Part shown: one piece after another, positions 50,057-58,982 of the stretch
Layout: every line of letters begins with the position of its first letter
Position numbering within the stretch: the first letter of the stretch is position 1
Assembly: GCA_035634255.1 (NCBI GenBank)
Contig: DASQDI010000089.1
Span: forward strand, 1 to 64,000
DNA from: DATLMR01 sp035634255
GTDB lineage: Bacteria > Acidobacteriota > Blastocatellia > UBA7656
Reading direction: 5' to 3'
DNA length: 64,000 bases
Notes under the pieces: model-generated
What the model was told of the DNA's origin: nothing
Database searches by the model: none
The model's input: the letters and a program-made list of their open reading frames with translations, nothing else
Position numbers and translations under genes: made by a program

Positions 50057-52488
50057 TCGGCCGCGTAATAGATCACCTGAATTATGTGAACGATCATGAG
50101 GGCGAGCATAATGGAAGTGGTCGCCACATGCGGCGGCAGCCACACCTTCAGCAGGCGGTGTACGTAGATCAGCGCGTCGACCCTCCTCAGGGCCGCCGCC
50201 GATTCGACCGCGCGCAGAAGCTTCCGCCTGTCCCTCTCGCTCTCCAACCTCCCGGCTTCACCCTCGAACTCTCCCTTCGCCAGGTCGAGCGCCCGGTCGG
50301 GGTCCTCGCGCTTCGTGTACTGTTTGAGCAGGTACCCGAAAGAGATGAACCGCGGAATCACTCGCCTCTTTATCAGGTGCGAAACCTGCTCCGACGTATC
50401 CGAGGCAAGCTCCATCAACTCTTTCTGCAACTCCTGCCGGCGCACGAGCAGGTCGTCGAGCAGGAGCGGAGCGCCTTCGATCTTCGTGAGCAGTCGCGGG
50501 CCGAGGTAATAACAGGCGATCCCGAACAGGCCGGTGAGTATCACGAGATCGAAGCTGATCATGAGGGCCGTCGTGAGCATCCCCCCGGAGTCCGTGCCGC
50601 CGTGGAGGAAGATCATCACCGCGCCCAGTACCCCCAGGTAAGAATGCGCGAGCATCCAGTACCTCAGAGCGCCCGCGCGCTTCTTGTATATCTGCCGCCT
50701 CACCGGGTAGAGCATCGCGAAGAAGATCGCCGCGAGCCCCGCGAGGCCCGTGACCCACCGCATGTTGAGAAAGCCCCAGAGCCGCTCTCCGAACCCGTAA
50801 CGGTCGAGGCCGAAGACCGCCGCCGCCGACAGCAGCAGGAGGCCGAGGATTCCCACGGCATGCGTGAGGCGGCGGGGCGGGTCCGACCTGTGAATGTTGC
50901 GGCCATAGGCGTGCCTCGGGTCGAGAACGAGCAGCCCCTCGATCTCCCCGATCTCCGTGAAGTACTCGCGCGGGTTGATGCGCGCCAGAGCGCCGGTTGG
51001 GCAGTTCTCTTCGCAGCTGTAGGCGCGCCGCCTCGCGGTCGGAGGGTTGAGCGAGGCGCGGTCGCTGCACAGGTTGCACTTGACCGCGAGCAGGTCGTCG
51101 GTCGCTTCGACCGGCGGCGGGAGCGGGTCGAGCCTGATCCGCAGCAGGTCTTTCAAGCGCGCGGCTAAGCCCATCTTCGACGAAGCCGGGGGCCTGCGCG
51201 AGGTCATCGAGATCGCGTCGTAAGGGCACTGGGCCGCGCAGTCCCCGCAGCCGATGCAGGTCGATGTGTTTATGTCGATCTGCCCCCCGGTGAAACGCCC
51301 GATGGCCCCGGTCGGGCACCCGGTCAGGCACTCCGGGTCCTTGCAATGCATGCAGACTTCGGGCGAAAGGAGGCTCTGACGCGCGCCCGCCTTCGGGGCC
51401 TTCAGCCGCGTTATGTGGATGCCTCGTCGCGTGAGCCGCGACTGCCCGTGAATCTTATGGCAGGCCAGGGAGCAGTTGCCGCACCTGACGCAGAGGTCCA
51501 TGTCCATCACGAGCAGGTTGGTCGCGTCCACCAGCCCCGTGTCTATCAGGTCTTCGCGCGCCGACATCACCGCGGAACGCACTCCCGGAGCCTGTTTCGT
51601 GTCTTCGAGCGGGAACGGCGGCGGGGTAAATCGCGCGAGCTCCGAGGAGAGAGACTCCCTGACCGCGGGCGTTTGCCGGAGCGGGTCAATGGGTATTTCA
51701 ATGACTTCGGCGCGGGCCATGATCGTGACTGTGTAAGGCCACAGGGAGTTTTTCATCACCTCTTCCAGCCCGAAGCAGAAGCCGCTCCCAAGGAAGTCCC
51801 GGACCTCGGAGCCCCCGGCCTGTCTGCTCCTGCGAATCCACCCTTCCTTGATTATGTACACCCGATCCGCCGGCAGGCCCTCGTGAAAGAGGACGTGGTT
51901 CTTGGAGTAGATTTTGAATGACGAGAGATTCTGAAGCTCGGGCGTCAGTTCCGGCCTGAGGCCCGTAACGAGCTTCAGGTCCTCGATGGCCGCATTCCTG
52001 CCGTGGAGCCGGTAAGTCTTGTCGAGCGTCTCCCCGAATTGCGGGAGCTTGCGAAGGAGCCTGAGGGCCGGGCGCTGCACCTCCAATATATCGGCAGGCG
52101 CGAGCCGCGAAGATTTGACCGTGGCGTTGCGAGGCACGCCCGCCAGCACCGACATCTCGCCGAACTGCGCCCCCGGCCTCAGCTCCGCGACCTTAAGCTC
52201 CCCGTCGCCGGGCGTGTTGACCAGCACGTCGGCCGAGCCCCTGACCAGCAGGTAGAAGGTATTGCCGCCCCAGTCGCCTTCCCTGACCACGACCTCGCCC
52301 GGCTCGTAAGTCAGCAGGCGCACGTAAGGGCCGACCTTCTTCCCCCCGTAGTTGCGCCCGTAAACGATCACTTCGAGGTCCAGCTCGTAATTGAAATGGC
52401 CGTCGTTCATCGAGAGCAGCTCGGACACGGAAGGGAGGTCCCTGATCGCGTCGAGCACCTCGCGGCGACTCTTATGTTCAAGCGGCAT
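50053..52488 (-). CDS. Cyclic-nucleotide-binding Fe-S/cytochrome-b-like membrane oxidoreductase
   Basis: An 811-residue protein. Two CRP-type cyclic-nucleotide domains (about 55-145 and 180-270): the first keeps the phosphate cassette PGAQFGEMSVLAGVPRNATV (E111, R120), the second is degenerate (FCFGLEEVMKN). Then a DmsB-like ferredoxin with 16 cysteines (C333-C343, C379-C391, C411-C421, C471-C496), room for four [4Fe-4S] clusters, and about five helices from 541 on, with histidines in LAHSYLG (H615), IFLHGG (H629) and LMIVHIIQV that could bind b haem. It looks like a quinone-linked electron carrier gated by cAMP. It overlaps the FHA-cytochrome gene by 4 nt. Confidence 0.9.
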   Translation of the reverse strand: MPLEHKSRREVLDAIRDLPSVSELLSMNDGHFNYELDLEVIVYGRNYGGKKVGPYVRLLTYEPGEVVVREGDWGGNTFYLLVRGSADVLVNTPGDGELKVAELRPGAQFGEMSVLAGVPRNATVKSSRLAPADILEVQRPALRLLRKLPQFGETLDKTYRLHGRNAAIEDLKLVTGLRPELTPELQNLSSFKIYSKNHVLFHEGLPADRVYIIKEGWIRRSRQAGGSEVRDFLGSGFCFGLEEVMKNSLWPYTVTIMARAEVIEIPIDPLRQTPAVRESLSSELARFTPPPFPLEDTKQAPGVRSAVMSAREDLIDTGLVDATNLLVMDMDLCVRCGNCSLACHKIHGQSRLTRRGIHITRLKAPKAGARQSLLSPEVCMHCKDPECLTGCPTGAIGRFTGGQIDINTSTCIGCGDCAAQCPYDAISMTSRRPPASSKMGLAARLKDLLRIRLDPLPPPVEATDDLLAVKCNLCSDRASLNPPTARRRAYSCEENCPTGALARINPREYFTEIGEIEGLLVLDPRHAYGRNIHRSDPPRRLTHAVGILGLLLLSAAAVFGLDRYGFGERLWGFLNMRWVTGLAGLAAIFFAMLYPVRRQIYKKRAGALRYWMLAHSYLGVLGAVMIFLHGGTDSGGMLTTALMISFDLVILTGLFGIACYYLGPRLLTKIEGAPLLLDDLLVRRQELQKELMELASDTSEQVSHLIKRRVIPRFISFGYLLKQYTKREDPDRALDLAKGEFEGEAGRLESERDRRKLLRAVESAAALRRVDALIYVHRLLKVWLPPHVATTSIMLALMIVHIIQVIYYAAE

Positions 52489-52579
52489 AAATGATGACCC
52501 TTAACACCCGTCTGATCGCTCCCTTCATCGCGACCGCTCTTCTTTCAGGCAATGAATGATTCTCCATCGCGAACCGTCA
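52489..52579. other. 91-nt gap inside the cytochrome operon
   Basis: The widest gap within the operon. No terminator hairpin or T-run was seen, so read-through is expected, but an internal promoter for the two inner-membrane genes is possible. Confidence 0.4.
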
Positions 52580-53458
52580 TCAGAAAGGGAGCGCCCCCGT
52601 GTGGCACTTCGTGCACACGGCTTCGCGCGCGCGGACGTGACAACTCCAGCAGGCCGAGCTGTGCCTCTGCCCGCTCGCGGTGCTGATCTCCATAATGTCC
52701 GGGCGCGTCGCGTTCCCGCCCGCGTCGGAAGTCTTGTGGCACCTCGCGCAGTCGACCTTTCCGGTGTGCGAAGCGTGCCTGAAATTATAGAGCCTGAACG
52801 CGGACCCGAGGCCGCGACTGCCTTTCGACGCGGTCGCGGCCTCCGAGTGGCAGACTCTGCACTCGCTCAACTGCTGGCCCGCCTGATGCGCGTGGCAACT
52901 GTAACACTGCTCGTGCGCGGGGAAGCTGGCGTTCACGCCCGCCGGGTCGAACCGATGGCAGCGGTCGCACTTGCCCGCGTCCGCGTCCGAAGGCATCTTC
53001 GACGGGTCGAGGTGGGTCTTATGCGAAAACCCTTTCAGCCCGAACTCGCCGAGTTTTTCCGGGAAGCTTATCAACTTCCCGTCCACCGGGACCACGTGAC
53101 AGATCACGCAAAGCTCGCTCGTGGACGAGCTCATGTCCTGCACGTGACACTCGATGCATGCCCTGTGGCCCGGAAATTTCGGGACCACATCGTTGTCGGC
53201 CCGCTCGTGGCAGGCGTTGCAGTCCTGCGCCCTGGTCCTGTGCTCGGGCCGGTTGTGATCGAAGGGCGACCTCTTCTCAATCGTCTTCGAGACGACGACG
53301 TTGAAGGGCGATTCTACAGACGCCCGCTCGGGCTGCGGCGATTCCGAAGGCGCGGGCTGCGTGCGCTTCGCCTCCCTGCACGCGAGCAGGCCGAGCATCA
53401 GCGACACGGCCGCGACCGCGACCACGCGCTTGATTTTTATGGCCCTGTGATTCCGCAT
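52580..53458 (-). CDS. Nonahaem cytochrome c lipoprotein
   Basis: A 292-residue lipoprotein: signal with lipobox LLAC (C27), MLGLLACREA. Nine CxxCH motifs follow in order: CNACH, CIECH, CVICH, CDRCH, CYSCH, CRVCH, CARCH, CWSCH, CTKCH. Extra histidines (for example DHNRPEHRTR, SHKTHLD, RHASH) can serve as distal ligands, as in cytochrome c3/c7-type proteins. Probably membrane-tethered in the periplasm, linking the inner-membrane complexes to soluble cytochromes. 15 nt separate it from the upstream octahaem gene. Confidence 0.92.
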   Translation of the reverse strand: MRNHRAIKIKRVVAVAAVSLMLGLLACREAKRTQPAPSESPQPERASVESPFNVVVSKTIEKRSPFDHNRPEHRTRAQDCNACHERADNDVVPKFPGHRACIECHVQDMSSSTSELCVICHVVPVDGKLISFPEKLGEFGLKGFSHKTHLDPSKMPSDADAGKCDRCHRFDPAGVNASFPAHEQCYSCHAHQAGQQLSECRVCHSEAATASKGSRGLGSAFRLYNFRHASHTGKVDCARCHKTSDAGGNATRPDIMEISTASGQRHSSACWSCHVRAREAVCTKCHTGALPF

Positions 53459-53473
53459 CTCCGCCGCCCCCTC

Positions 53474-54391
53474 TCACCGCTTCGCGAGGCTGTCCAGAAT
53501 GCTCGCAGGCAGAACGTCGGGGAGCCCGACTTTGCCGTTGTGACACTGCCGGCAATGCTCCGGCTCCGGCAGCCTTATCTCGTCGAGCCGCGCGGCCCGT
53601 GTGACGGCTCGGTGACACTCCGAGCACAACGCGTCCGCGGCCTTAACGGCTCGGAACTCGCTCTTCTTTTTCGGCCTTATGTCGTAATCGTGGTCCGCGT
53701 GCCTGAACTCGCGCACGACCCCGAACAGGCGCGGGGCCTGCGGATAGCCGAGCCTGTGACAGCCGGCGCAGTCGAACATAGCGGGCCTGACGAGGGGCTT
53801 TTCATCATGGCACCTGAAGCAGGCCGCGTGGCCCGTCTCGATGGTCATGTCTTCCGCCCGCGCCGCCGCTGGCTCGACCCTCCTGTGGCACTCGGCGCAC
53901 TTGTTGCTCTCGTTCGCATTCAGGCCGACGGGCGACGGTTTGAGGTGCGACGGGTGCGAGAAGTCCATGCCGAAGTCGGTCCTGAGGTTCCTCTTCGGGA
54001 ACTCGAAGAGCGCCGACTGGCTCCTCGACACCGCGCGCCCCTCGTGGCAGATGCCGCAGAAAGCCACCGGCTTGATGAAGAACTCGGCCGCGAAGTTGTG
54101 ACACGGGGTGCAGGCGAGGTGCCCCGGAAATCCCTTCACGTCTATCTGAGCCGGGGAGACGGAGTGGCACTTCGCGCAGTCGAGCGCCCTGTGGCCCTTC
54201 GTCTCGTGAGGGAAGCTCGCCGCCGCTCGCGAGGCGGGCGACTGCGCCCGAGCCTCGGACGACGCGGGGTTGAAATAGAGCAGAATCCCGCACAGACAGG
54301 CCAGAGCCAGCGTCCCTGTCTTTACCGATGTCTTTATCGATCTGACGCCCACCTCTCCCTCCGGGTGCCGCGGTCCACCTCCCGAAATCAT
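53474..54391 (-). CDS. Octahaem cytochrome c (c3/c7-like)
   Basis: A 305-residue exported cytochrome with eight CxxCH sites: CAKCH, CTPCH, CGICH, CAECH, CFRCH, CAGCH, CSECH, CRQCH. The signal segment is SIKTSVKTGTLALACLCGIL. The ATG at 54391 overlaps the upstream stop (ATGA), favouring coupling. A GTG at 54352 with GGAGGG upstream would give a more usual short signal and is an alternative. Distal-ligand histidines occur between motifs (FPHETKGH, FSHPSHLK, FRHADHDYD). Confidence 0.9.
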   Translation of the reverse strand: MISGGGPRHPEGEVGVRSIKTSVKTGTLALACLCGILLYFNPASSEARAQSPASRAAASFPHETKGHRALDCAKCHSVSPAQIDVKGFPGHLACTPCHNFAAEFFIKPVAFCGICHEGRAVSRSQSALFEFPKRNLRTDFGMDFSHPSHLKPSPVGLNANESNKCAECHRRVEPAAARAEDMTIETGHAACFRCHDEKPLVRPAMFDCAGCHRLGYPQAPRLFGVVREFRHADHDYDIRPKKKSEFRAVKAADALCSECHRAVTRAARLDEIRLPEPEHCRQCHNGKVGLPDVLPASILDSLAKR

Positions 54392-54846
54392 CGGGCCGCC
54401 GAGACCGTCTGGTGACAGCCGTTGCAGGTCGTCGGCCCTTTACTCGAAGCCCGATGGCACGCGATGCAGCTATCGTGAAAAGCCCTCTCCGCGAATACTT
54501 CGTCAAAGTCCCTGTTCTTAGGGTTGCCCTTACTGCCCTCGGCCCTGTGGCACGCGCCGCACTTCGACAACTGCGGCACCCCGAAAGGGTCGCGCGCGTG
54601 ATGGCATCCGACGCATGCGGCCCCGGCCTTCGATTGATAAGGGGCCCGAGGGTCGGGGTTCATACGGGCCTCGTGCGCTTTGTGGTTGAACAGCACGACG
54701 CCCCGCCTGCCATTCATGTCGAGCCTGAACACCTTCGCGCCGCCCTGCCCGAACGATTCCGTCCGCGCGACCGGGACGGACGGGGAGATGGAACTGAGGG
54801 CGAGCCCGAGGGCGTAGACGACGATGACGGCCAGCTTCAAACCCAT
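54388..54846 (-). CDS. Tetrahaem cytochrome c
   Basis: A 152-residue periplasmic cytochrome with signal peptide (MGLKLAVIVVYALGLALSS) and four CxxCH motifs at C78, C96, C127 and C141. The segment RLDMNGRRGVVLFNHKAHEA (41-60) and the spacing of the first three haems closely match the N-terminal domain of the porin-fusion protein at 58983, so the two are paralogues. I chose ATG 54846 with GGAG 8 nt upstream; an earlier start at 54966 overlaps the preceding gene. It is coupled to the octahaem gene. Confidence 0.9.
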   Translation of the reverse strand: MGLKLAVIVVYALGLALSSISPSVPVARTESFGQGGAKVFRLDMNGRRGVVLFNHKAHEARMNPDPRAPYQSKAGAACVGCHHARDPFGVPQLSKCGACHRAEGSKGNPKNRDFDEVFAERAFHDSCIACHRASSKGPTTCNGCHQTVSAAR

Positions 54847-54865
54847 CCGAATTCTCCGAGGCGAT

Positions 54866-57800
54866 TCACCTCTTCGCCCTCTTCCTCTGCCTGCGCCATT
54901 GCATGACGCTGATCGCCGGGGGCACAAGGATGAAGAAGAGGTTGAAGAGGTCGGGTGATCGGTCATGCAATCTTTCGGGCGGCGCGGCCTGCTCGATCTC
55001 TTCCAGACGCTCCTCCCCCCCGCCCGGCTCCTTCGCCCGCGACGAGTCGCCCGAGCCCGCGGGCGGGCCGTAGAAATCGCGAACGTCTCTGTTCTGCTTT
55101 CGATTCTGGTCCCGAATCTCCGGCACCGCGTAGGGTTCGGGCCTGCCCCCGACGGCCTTCAGGTACATTCGCCGCATCTCCGACAGGTTGAAGGGCCGGG
55201 ACCCCCTGCGCCCGAACACCGCGAGCTGGTTGCCGCTCTCATCCGCCGCCCGGTCGCGGTCCAGCCCCTCGGAGACGGCGAGCGCCGGGGCGTGCGTGTG
55301 GTGCGTCGCGATGAGTCGGGGCGACGGCTTCGGGCTGAAGCCGTAATGTCCGGGCGTGTCTTCGGGCGACGTGAGCTGCAGGACCCGCAGGCCGTTGCGC
55401 CCGTCGGCGACGTAGGCGAACAGGCTCACGTTCGTCATCCCGACTTTAACGTCGCGCGCGTCGTTGATCTTCCCGCCCGCGTCGTAAAGTTGCTCGACGC
55501 GAGGTCGCTCCGGCTGCTCTATGTTGATGACCGCGAGCCCCTGCCGGCCCGCCGCGACGTAGGCGTAGGTGCGGACCAGATAAATGCTGTTGGCTTCGGG
55601 GAGCGGGACGGTGGCCGAGGCGATGGGCCGCGCGTCGGCGGGCGCGGTCACGTCGATGACCTTCACCCCTTCCGAATCGCACACGAATGCGTAGCGGAAC
55701 TGGACCTGCACCGCGCGCGGCCGGTTTAGGAAAGGCGCGCCGACCTCTTTCACCACCCGCGGCTTCAGCGGGTCGTCGAGGTCGATTATCACGAGCCCCC
55801 TGTCGCAGGTGACGTAGGCGTGCGTGCCCGCGATGGTGATGCTGCTCGCGCCGTTGAGCACCCCGCTCGGGTTCCACGTCAGCGCGCGCCTGAGAAAATT
55901 ATTTCTCGGGTCGCCGTCGAGCAGGGTCGCCGCGCCCACGAGCACGAGCCCCTCGTGCCTGTCCGTGACGTAAATGTAGCCGTAGAGAGGATGGATCGGC
56001 TGCCCGTCGTCGCGGTTGATGGCCTCTTCGTTTTCCGGCAGGTGCCGCCTCGTCGGGTCCACGGCCATCGTAGAAGGCGAGGCCACCGAGGTCGCGTACT
56101 TCGTGTCCACGTAAAACCTCTGGCCGAGCGGAGAGAACGGGGCCGTGGTTATCCGTTCGGAAAAGCCCTTCTGGTCTATGTTGGCAACGTCGTAGACCTT
56201 GAGCCCTCCGCGGCCCGTCGCCGCGTAAAGGTACTCGCCCCGGAGTTGCAGGCTCAGCACTTCGGTCTTCCTGTCCCGCAGGGGCGTCAAGGCGTTCAGG
56301 ATGTCGTTGCCCGGATGCTCGTAGAACTCCTTCAGCTCTTCGTGATTCTCTTTGTGCTTATTATATTGGTCGGGGAAGGCGAGGCCGTGCAGGTAGCTCC
56401 CTATGACCGCCTGCGGCTCGTCCCTTTCGGTGACCACCACGCCCGCGAACCCCGCGTCCCCCAGGGCGACGTAAGCGAACCGGCCTATGAAGTTGTAGAA
56501 GTTGGTCCCCTGCATCAGGGTCATCGCCATGAAAGCGTTGTTGTCGCCCGCGGCCGACACATGGCAATCGGTGCAGCCGCGCGTCTCGCGGGTGCGGACC
56601 GTGTGCGGGAAGTGGGGGCTGAACGCCGTGCCGCTGTAACCTTCCGCCGAGACCGTCTGCTGCTGCGAGTATATCCACTCGCGGTTCTGATTCTGCGAGC
56701 TGACGAGCACGGCGCAGGCGGAGCGGATGGGCGCGACCCTCCGACCCGTCACCGAGCCGTCGCGCCCGAGCAGGAACACGTCGTCGCGGAGGGTCTGGAA
56801 GTTATAAGAGGTGTAGTTGCGCAGGTCCTTCTCGCCCTCGTTGTGCAGCATCGGCATCTTCTCGTTGGCTTCCATCTTGAGGTGGCAGCCGAAGCAGCTG
56901 GGGGTCCACGAGGTGTGGCAACTGTAGCAGGTCATGTTCGAGTTCGCGTGCGCGAGCGAGCCCTCGCCTTCGGGCGCGCGGCCCCACGTCTTCCCGTCCT
57001 TGAGCAGGGTCTTCGCGAGCGCCGCGACCTCGTTGTAGTCGGGGTTCCCCTCCGAGACCGTGTCGGCCACCTGCTTAACTTCCCAGACCTTCGGGTTCCC
57101 CTTCTCGTCCGTCGCGACCGCCGCGCGCTGGAACAGCCTGCCCTCCCTCTTGAAGAACCGGTCCTTGCCCGAAGGGGTGTCGCGGTACTCGATCATCCGG
57201 TTGCCGCCCGCCGCGGCGGAGGTCCGCGCTTCGACCGAGGTGGGGTCGGCGCGCTTCGTTATCGTGCCGTGACAATCGACGCAGTCGATCTCGATGGCGT
57301 TGCGCACTTCGCCGTAGAGCTTCCCGTTCCCGTGATTGTCCTGCTTGAAGTGACAGTCGACGCAGTGCATGCCCTTTTCGAGGTGGATGTCTTTCAGGTG
57401 GACGGGCACGCCTTCGCGCGAGGCCGGGTCGTCGGTCGTCTCCCTGACGGCCCTCCGCAATTTCTCGTTCGTCACTTCGCCGACGACCTTGCCTCCGTGG
57501 TCGAGCAGGTTGCCGTGGCGGTCTTTCTTATAAGCCGACCTGAATACCCAGCCGTGGCCCGTGAAGTCCGCGAACTGGGTGTGTTTGAGCTTCGGGTTCA
57601 CCTGCTCCGTGAGGCCCTTCAAAAACTCCACGTCCCCCCACCTGCCGCGCAGGGCCGACTCTTCCGGGTTGCGCTTCAGAATCTGCTGCGCCTGCTCGGG
57701 GCTGAGGGGCTTGCGCTCGCCGGCCTTCGGGTACATCTTGTCGCCGTCGGTCTCAAGGTCCCACCACGTGTAGCCGAAGTATGAATTGACGACGAGGGTG

Positions 57801-58963
57801 CCGGGGTGCATGTGGCAGACCACGCACTGGCTCGAAGGGATCGCGCGCGTGAACTGGTGCCTTATGGGGTGGCCCGGCTCGTCCTTCGGGATCGTCGGGT
57901 CTTTGCTGTGGCTGAGCCCCGTGTGGCCGTATTGCGAGTAAGGCCCCGAGTGGAACTGGTCGCGGTCGTTCGCGTAGACGACGTGGCAGGCCGTGCAGCC
58001 GCTCGAACGGTAATCGCCCGGCTGGTCGTTCGTGCCCATGAACGAGAGCATCGGGTCGAGCAGCCTCGTCTTTTGAAGCCCGAGGAAAACGGGGTCGGTC
58101 CTGAGCAGGGTCCCGAGCCCGCGCGGGCTGAGCAAATTCTGAGTCGGGCGGCCCGGCGGCTCTTCCGTTATGGGGAGCCCGACCTCCGCCGCCTTGCGCC
58201 CCCCGCGCTCGAACGTGCGGAGTATGTTTCCCATCTGGGTGATCTCCCACCGCGGGAGCGGGTCGAGGAACGGGAGCACGCCCTTTTGCTTAATATCCTG
58301 GGCGGACGGCTGCGGGACGGTCTGAAGGCGCTGGGGGCGGCCCTCGGAGTCGTAGCTCTCGCCGAACCTGTAATTCTTGAGCGGGTACGACCCGTTGTTA
58401 TAAAGCGCCGCGCCCCAAAGCATCGAGCCCGTAGTCATCATGCTCTTGCCGACGTTGTGCACGTCCTCGGTGTGGCACTCGCTCGTGCCGCAGCTCAGGC
58501 GCGCCACGCGCAGGTCGCCGGGGTTGATGAAGCGGATGAACTCGGGGCTCTCTTTAGTCAAAAGGGTGTTGGACCGCTCGGGATTCGCGGAGCTCTTCCA
58601 GGCTTCGGGGAAGCGCGGCGGGACGTGGGCCTTCTGCTTCGCCTCGGCGTACGCCGAGGCGCCGGGGCCCGCGCCCTGGGCGAGTCGCGCGCCCGCGTCC
58701 CCCCCGTGGCAGTCGGTGCAGCCGATGTCGATGGCCCCGCCGTGCATGTCCTCGATGCCCGCGTGACAGTCTAGGCAGCCCGCGCTCCTCCGCATGGCCT
58801 CTTCGGCCGTCGTGTTCCAGAGCCGGGGCCCCTGCGTTTGGGGATTTTGTGAAGCGGTTCTCGAATCGGCGAGGACGGCGAACGAGTAGCCGCAGGCCAG
58901 CGCCAGTATGAGCGACAGCTTCAGGGTGCTTTTCCGCCAGACCAGTTTCATTGGGCCGCCCAT
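54866..58963 (-). CDS. Giant multihaem cytochrome with LVIVD beta-propeller
   Basis: A 1365-residue exported protein. After the signal (KLSLILALACGYSFAVLA) come nine CxxCH motifs (CLDCH, CTDCH, CTACH, CVVCH, CVDCH, CVDCH, CYSCH, CFGCH, CTDCH) and one CX4CH (C158-C163-H164, CGTSECH), so up to ten haems within about residues 60-800. Residues about 900-1220 are LVIVD-type repeats (LKVYDVANID, LVIIDLDDPLKPRVV, VKVIDVTAPADAR, LAVINIEQPERPRV). A C-terminal helix (NLFFILVPPAISVM) and basic tail end the protein, a likely anchor. ATG 58963 has GGGAG at 6 nt. Confidence 0.9.
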   Translation of the reverse strand: MGGPMKLVWRKSTLKLSLILALACGYSFAVLADSRTASQNPQTQGPRLWNTTAEEAMRRSAGCLDCHAGIEDMHGGAIDIGCTDCHGGDAGARLAQGAGPGASAYAEAKQKAHVPPRFPEAWKSSANPERSNTLLTKESPEFIRFINPGDLRVARLSCGTSECHTEDVHNVGKSMMTTGSMLWGAALYNNGSYPLKNYRFGESYDSEGRPQRLQTVPQPSAQDIKQKGVLPFLDPLPRWEITQMGNILRTFERGGRKAAEVGLPITEEPPGRPTQNLLSPRGLGTLLRTDPVFLGLQKTRLLDPMLSFMGTNDQPGDYRSSGCTACHVVYANDRDQFHSGPYSQYGHTGLSHSKDPTIPKDEPGHPIRHQFTRAIPSSQCVVCHMHPGTLVVNSYFGYTWWDLETDGDKMYPKAGERKPLSPEQAQQILKRNPEESALRGRWGDVEFLKGLTEQVNPKLKHTQFADFTGHGWVFRSAYKKDRHGNLLDHGGKVVGEVTNEKLRRAVRETTDDPASREGVPVHLKDIHLEKGMHCVDCHFKQDNHGNGKLYGEVRNAIEIDCVDCHGTITKRADPTSVEARTSAAAGGNRMIEYRDTPSGKDRFFKREGRLFQRAAVATDEKGNPKVWEVKQVADTVSEGNPDYNEVAALAKTLLKDGKTWGRAPEGEGSLAHANSNMTCYSCHTSWTPSCFGCHLKMEANEKMPMLHNEGEKDLRNYTSYNFQTLRDDVFLLGRDGSVTGRRVAPIRSACAVLVSSQNQNREWIYSQQQTVSAEGYSGTAFSPHFPHTVRTRETRGCTDCHVSAAGDNNAFMAMTLMQGTNFYNFIGRFAYVALGDAGFAGVVVTERDEPQAVIGSYLHGLAFPDQYNKHKENHEELKEFYEHPGNDILNALTPLRDRKTEVLSLQLRGEYLYAATGRGGLKVYDVANIDQKGFSERITTAPFSPLGQRFYVDTKYATSVASPSTMAVDPTRRHLPENEEAINRDDGQPIHPLYGYIYVTDRHEGLVLVGAATLLDGDPRNNFLRRALTWNPSGVLNGASSITIAGTHAYVTCDRGLVIIDLDDPLKPRVVKEVGAPFLNRPRAVQVQFRYAFVCDSEGVKVIDVTAPADARPIASATVPLPEANSIYLVRTYAYVAAGRQGLAVINIEQPERPRVEQLYDAGGKINDARDVKVGMTNVSLFAYVADGRNGLRVLQLTSPEDTPGHYGFSPKPSPRLIATHHTHAPALAVSEGLDRDRAADESGNQLAVFGRRGSRPFNLSEMRRMYLKAVGGRPEPYAVPEIRDQNRKQNRDVRDFYGPPAGSGDSSRAKEPGGGEERLEEIEQAAPPERLHDRSPDLFNLFFILVPPAISVMQWRRQRKRAKR

Positions 58964-58982
58964 CTCCATCTCCCGCCGCGAA

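Noticed and set aside
55820..57784. 654-codon plus-strand open frame opposite the giant cytochrome
   Set aside because: Antisense shadow with biased Val/Arg/Glu composition.
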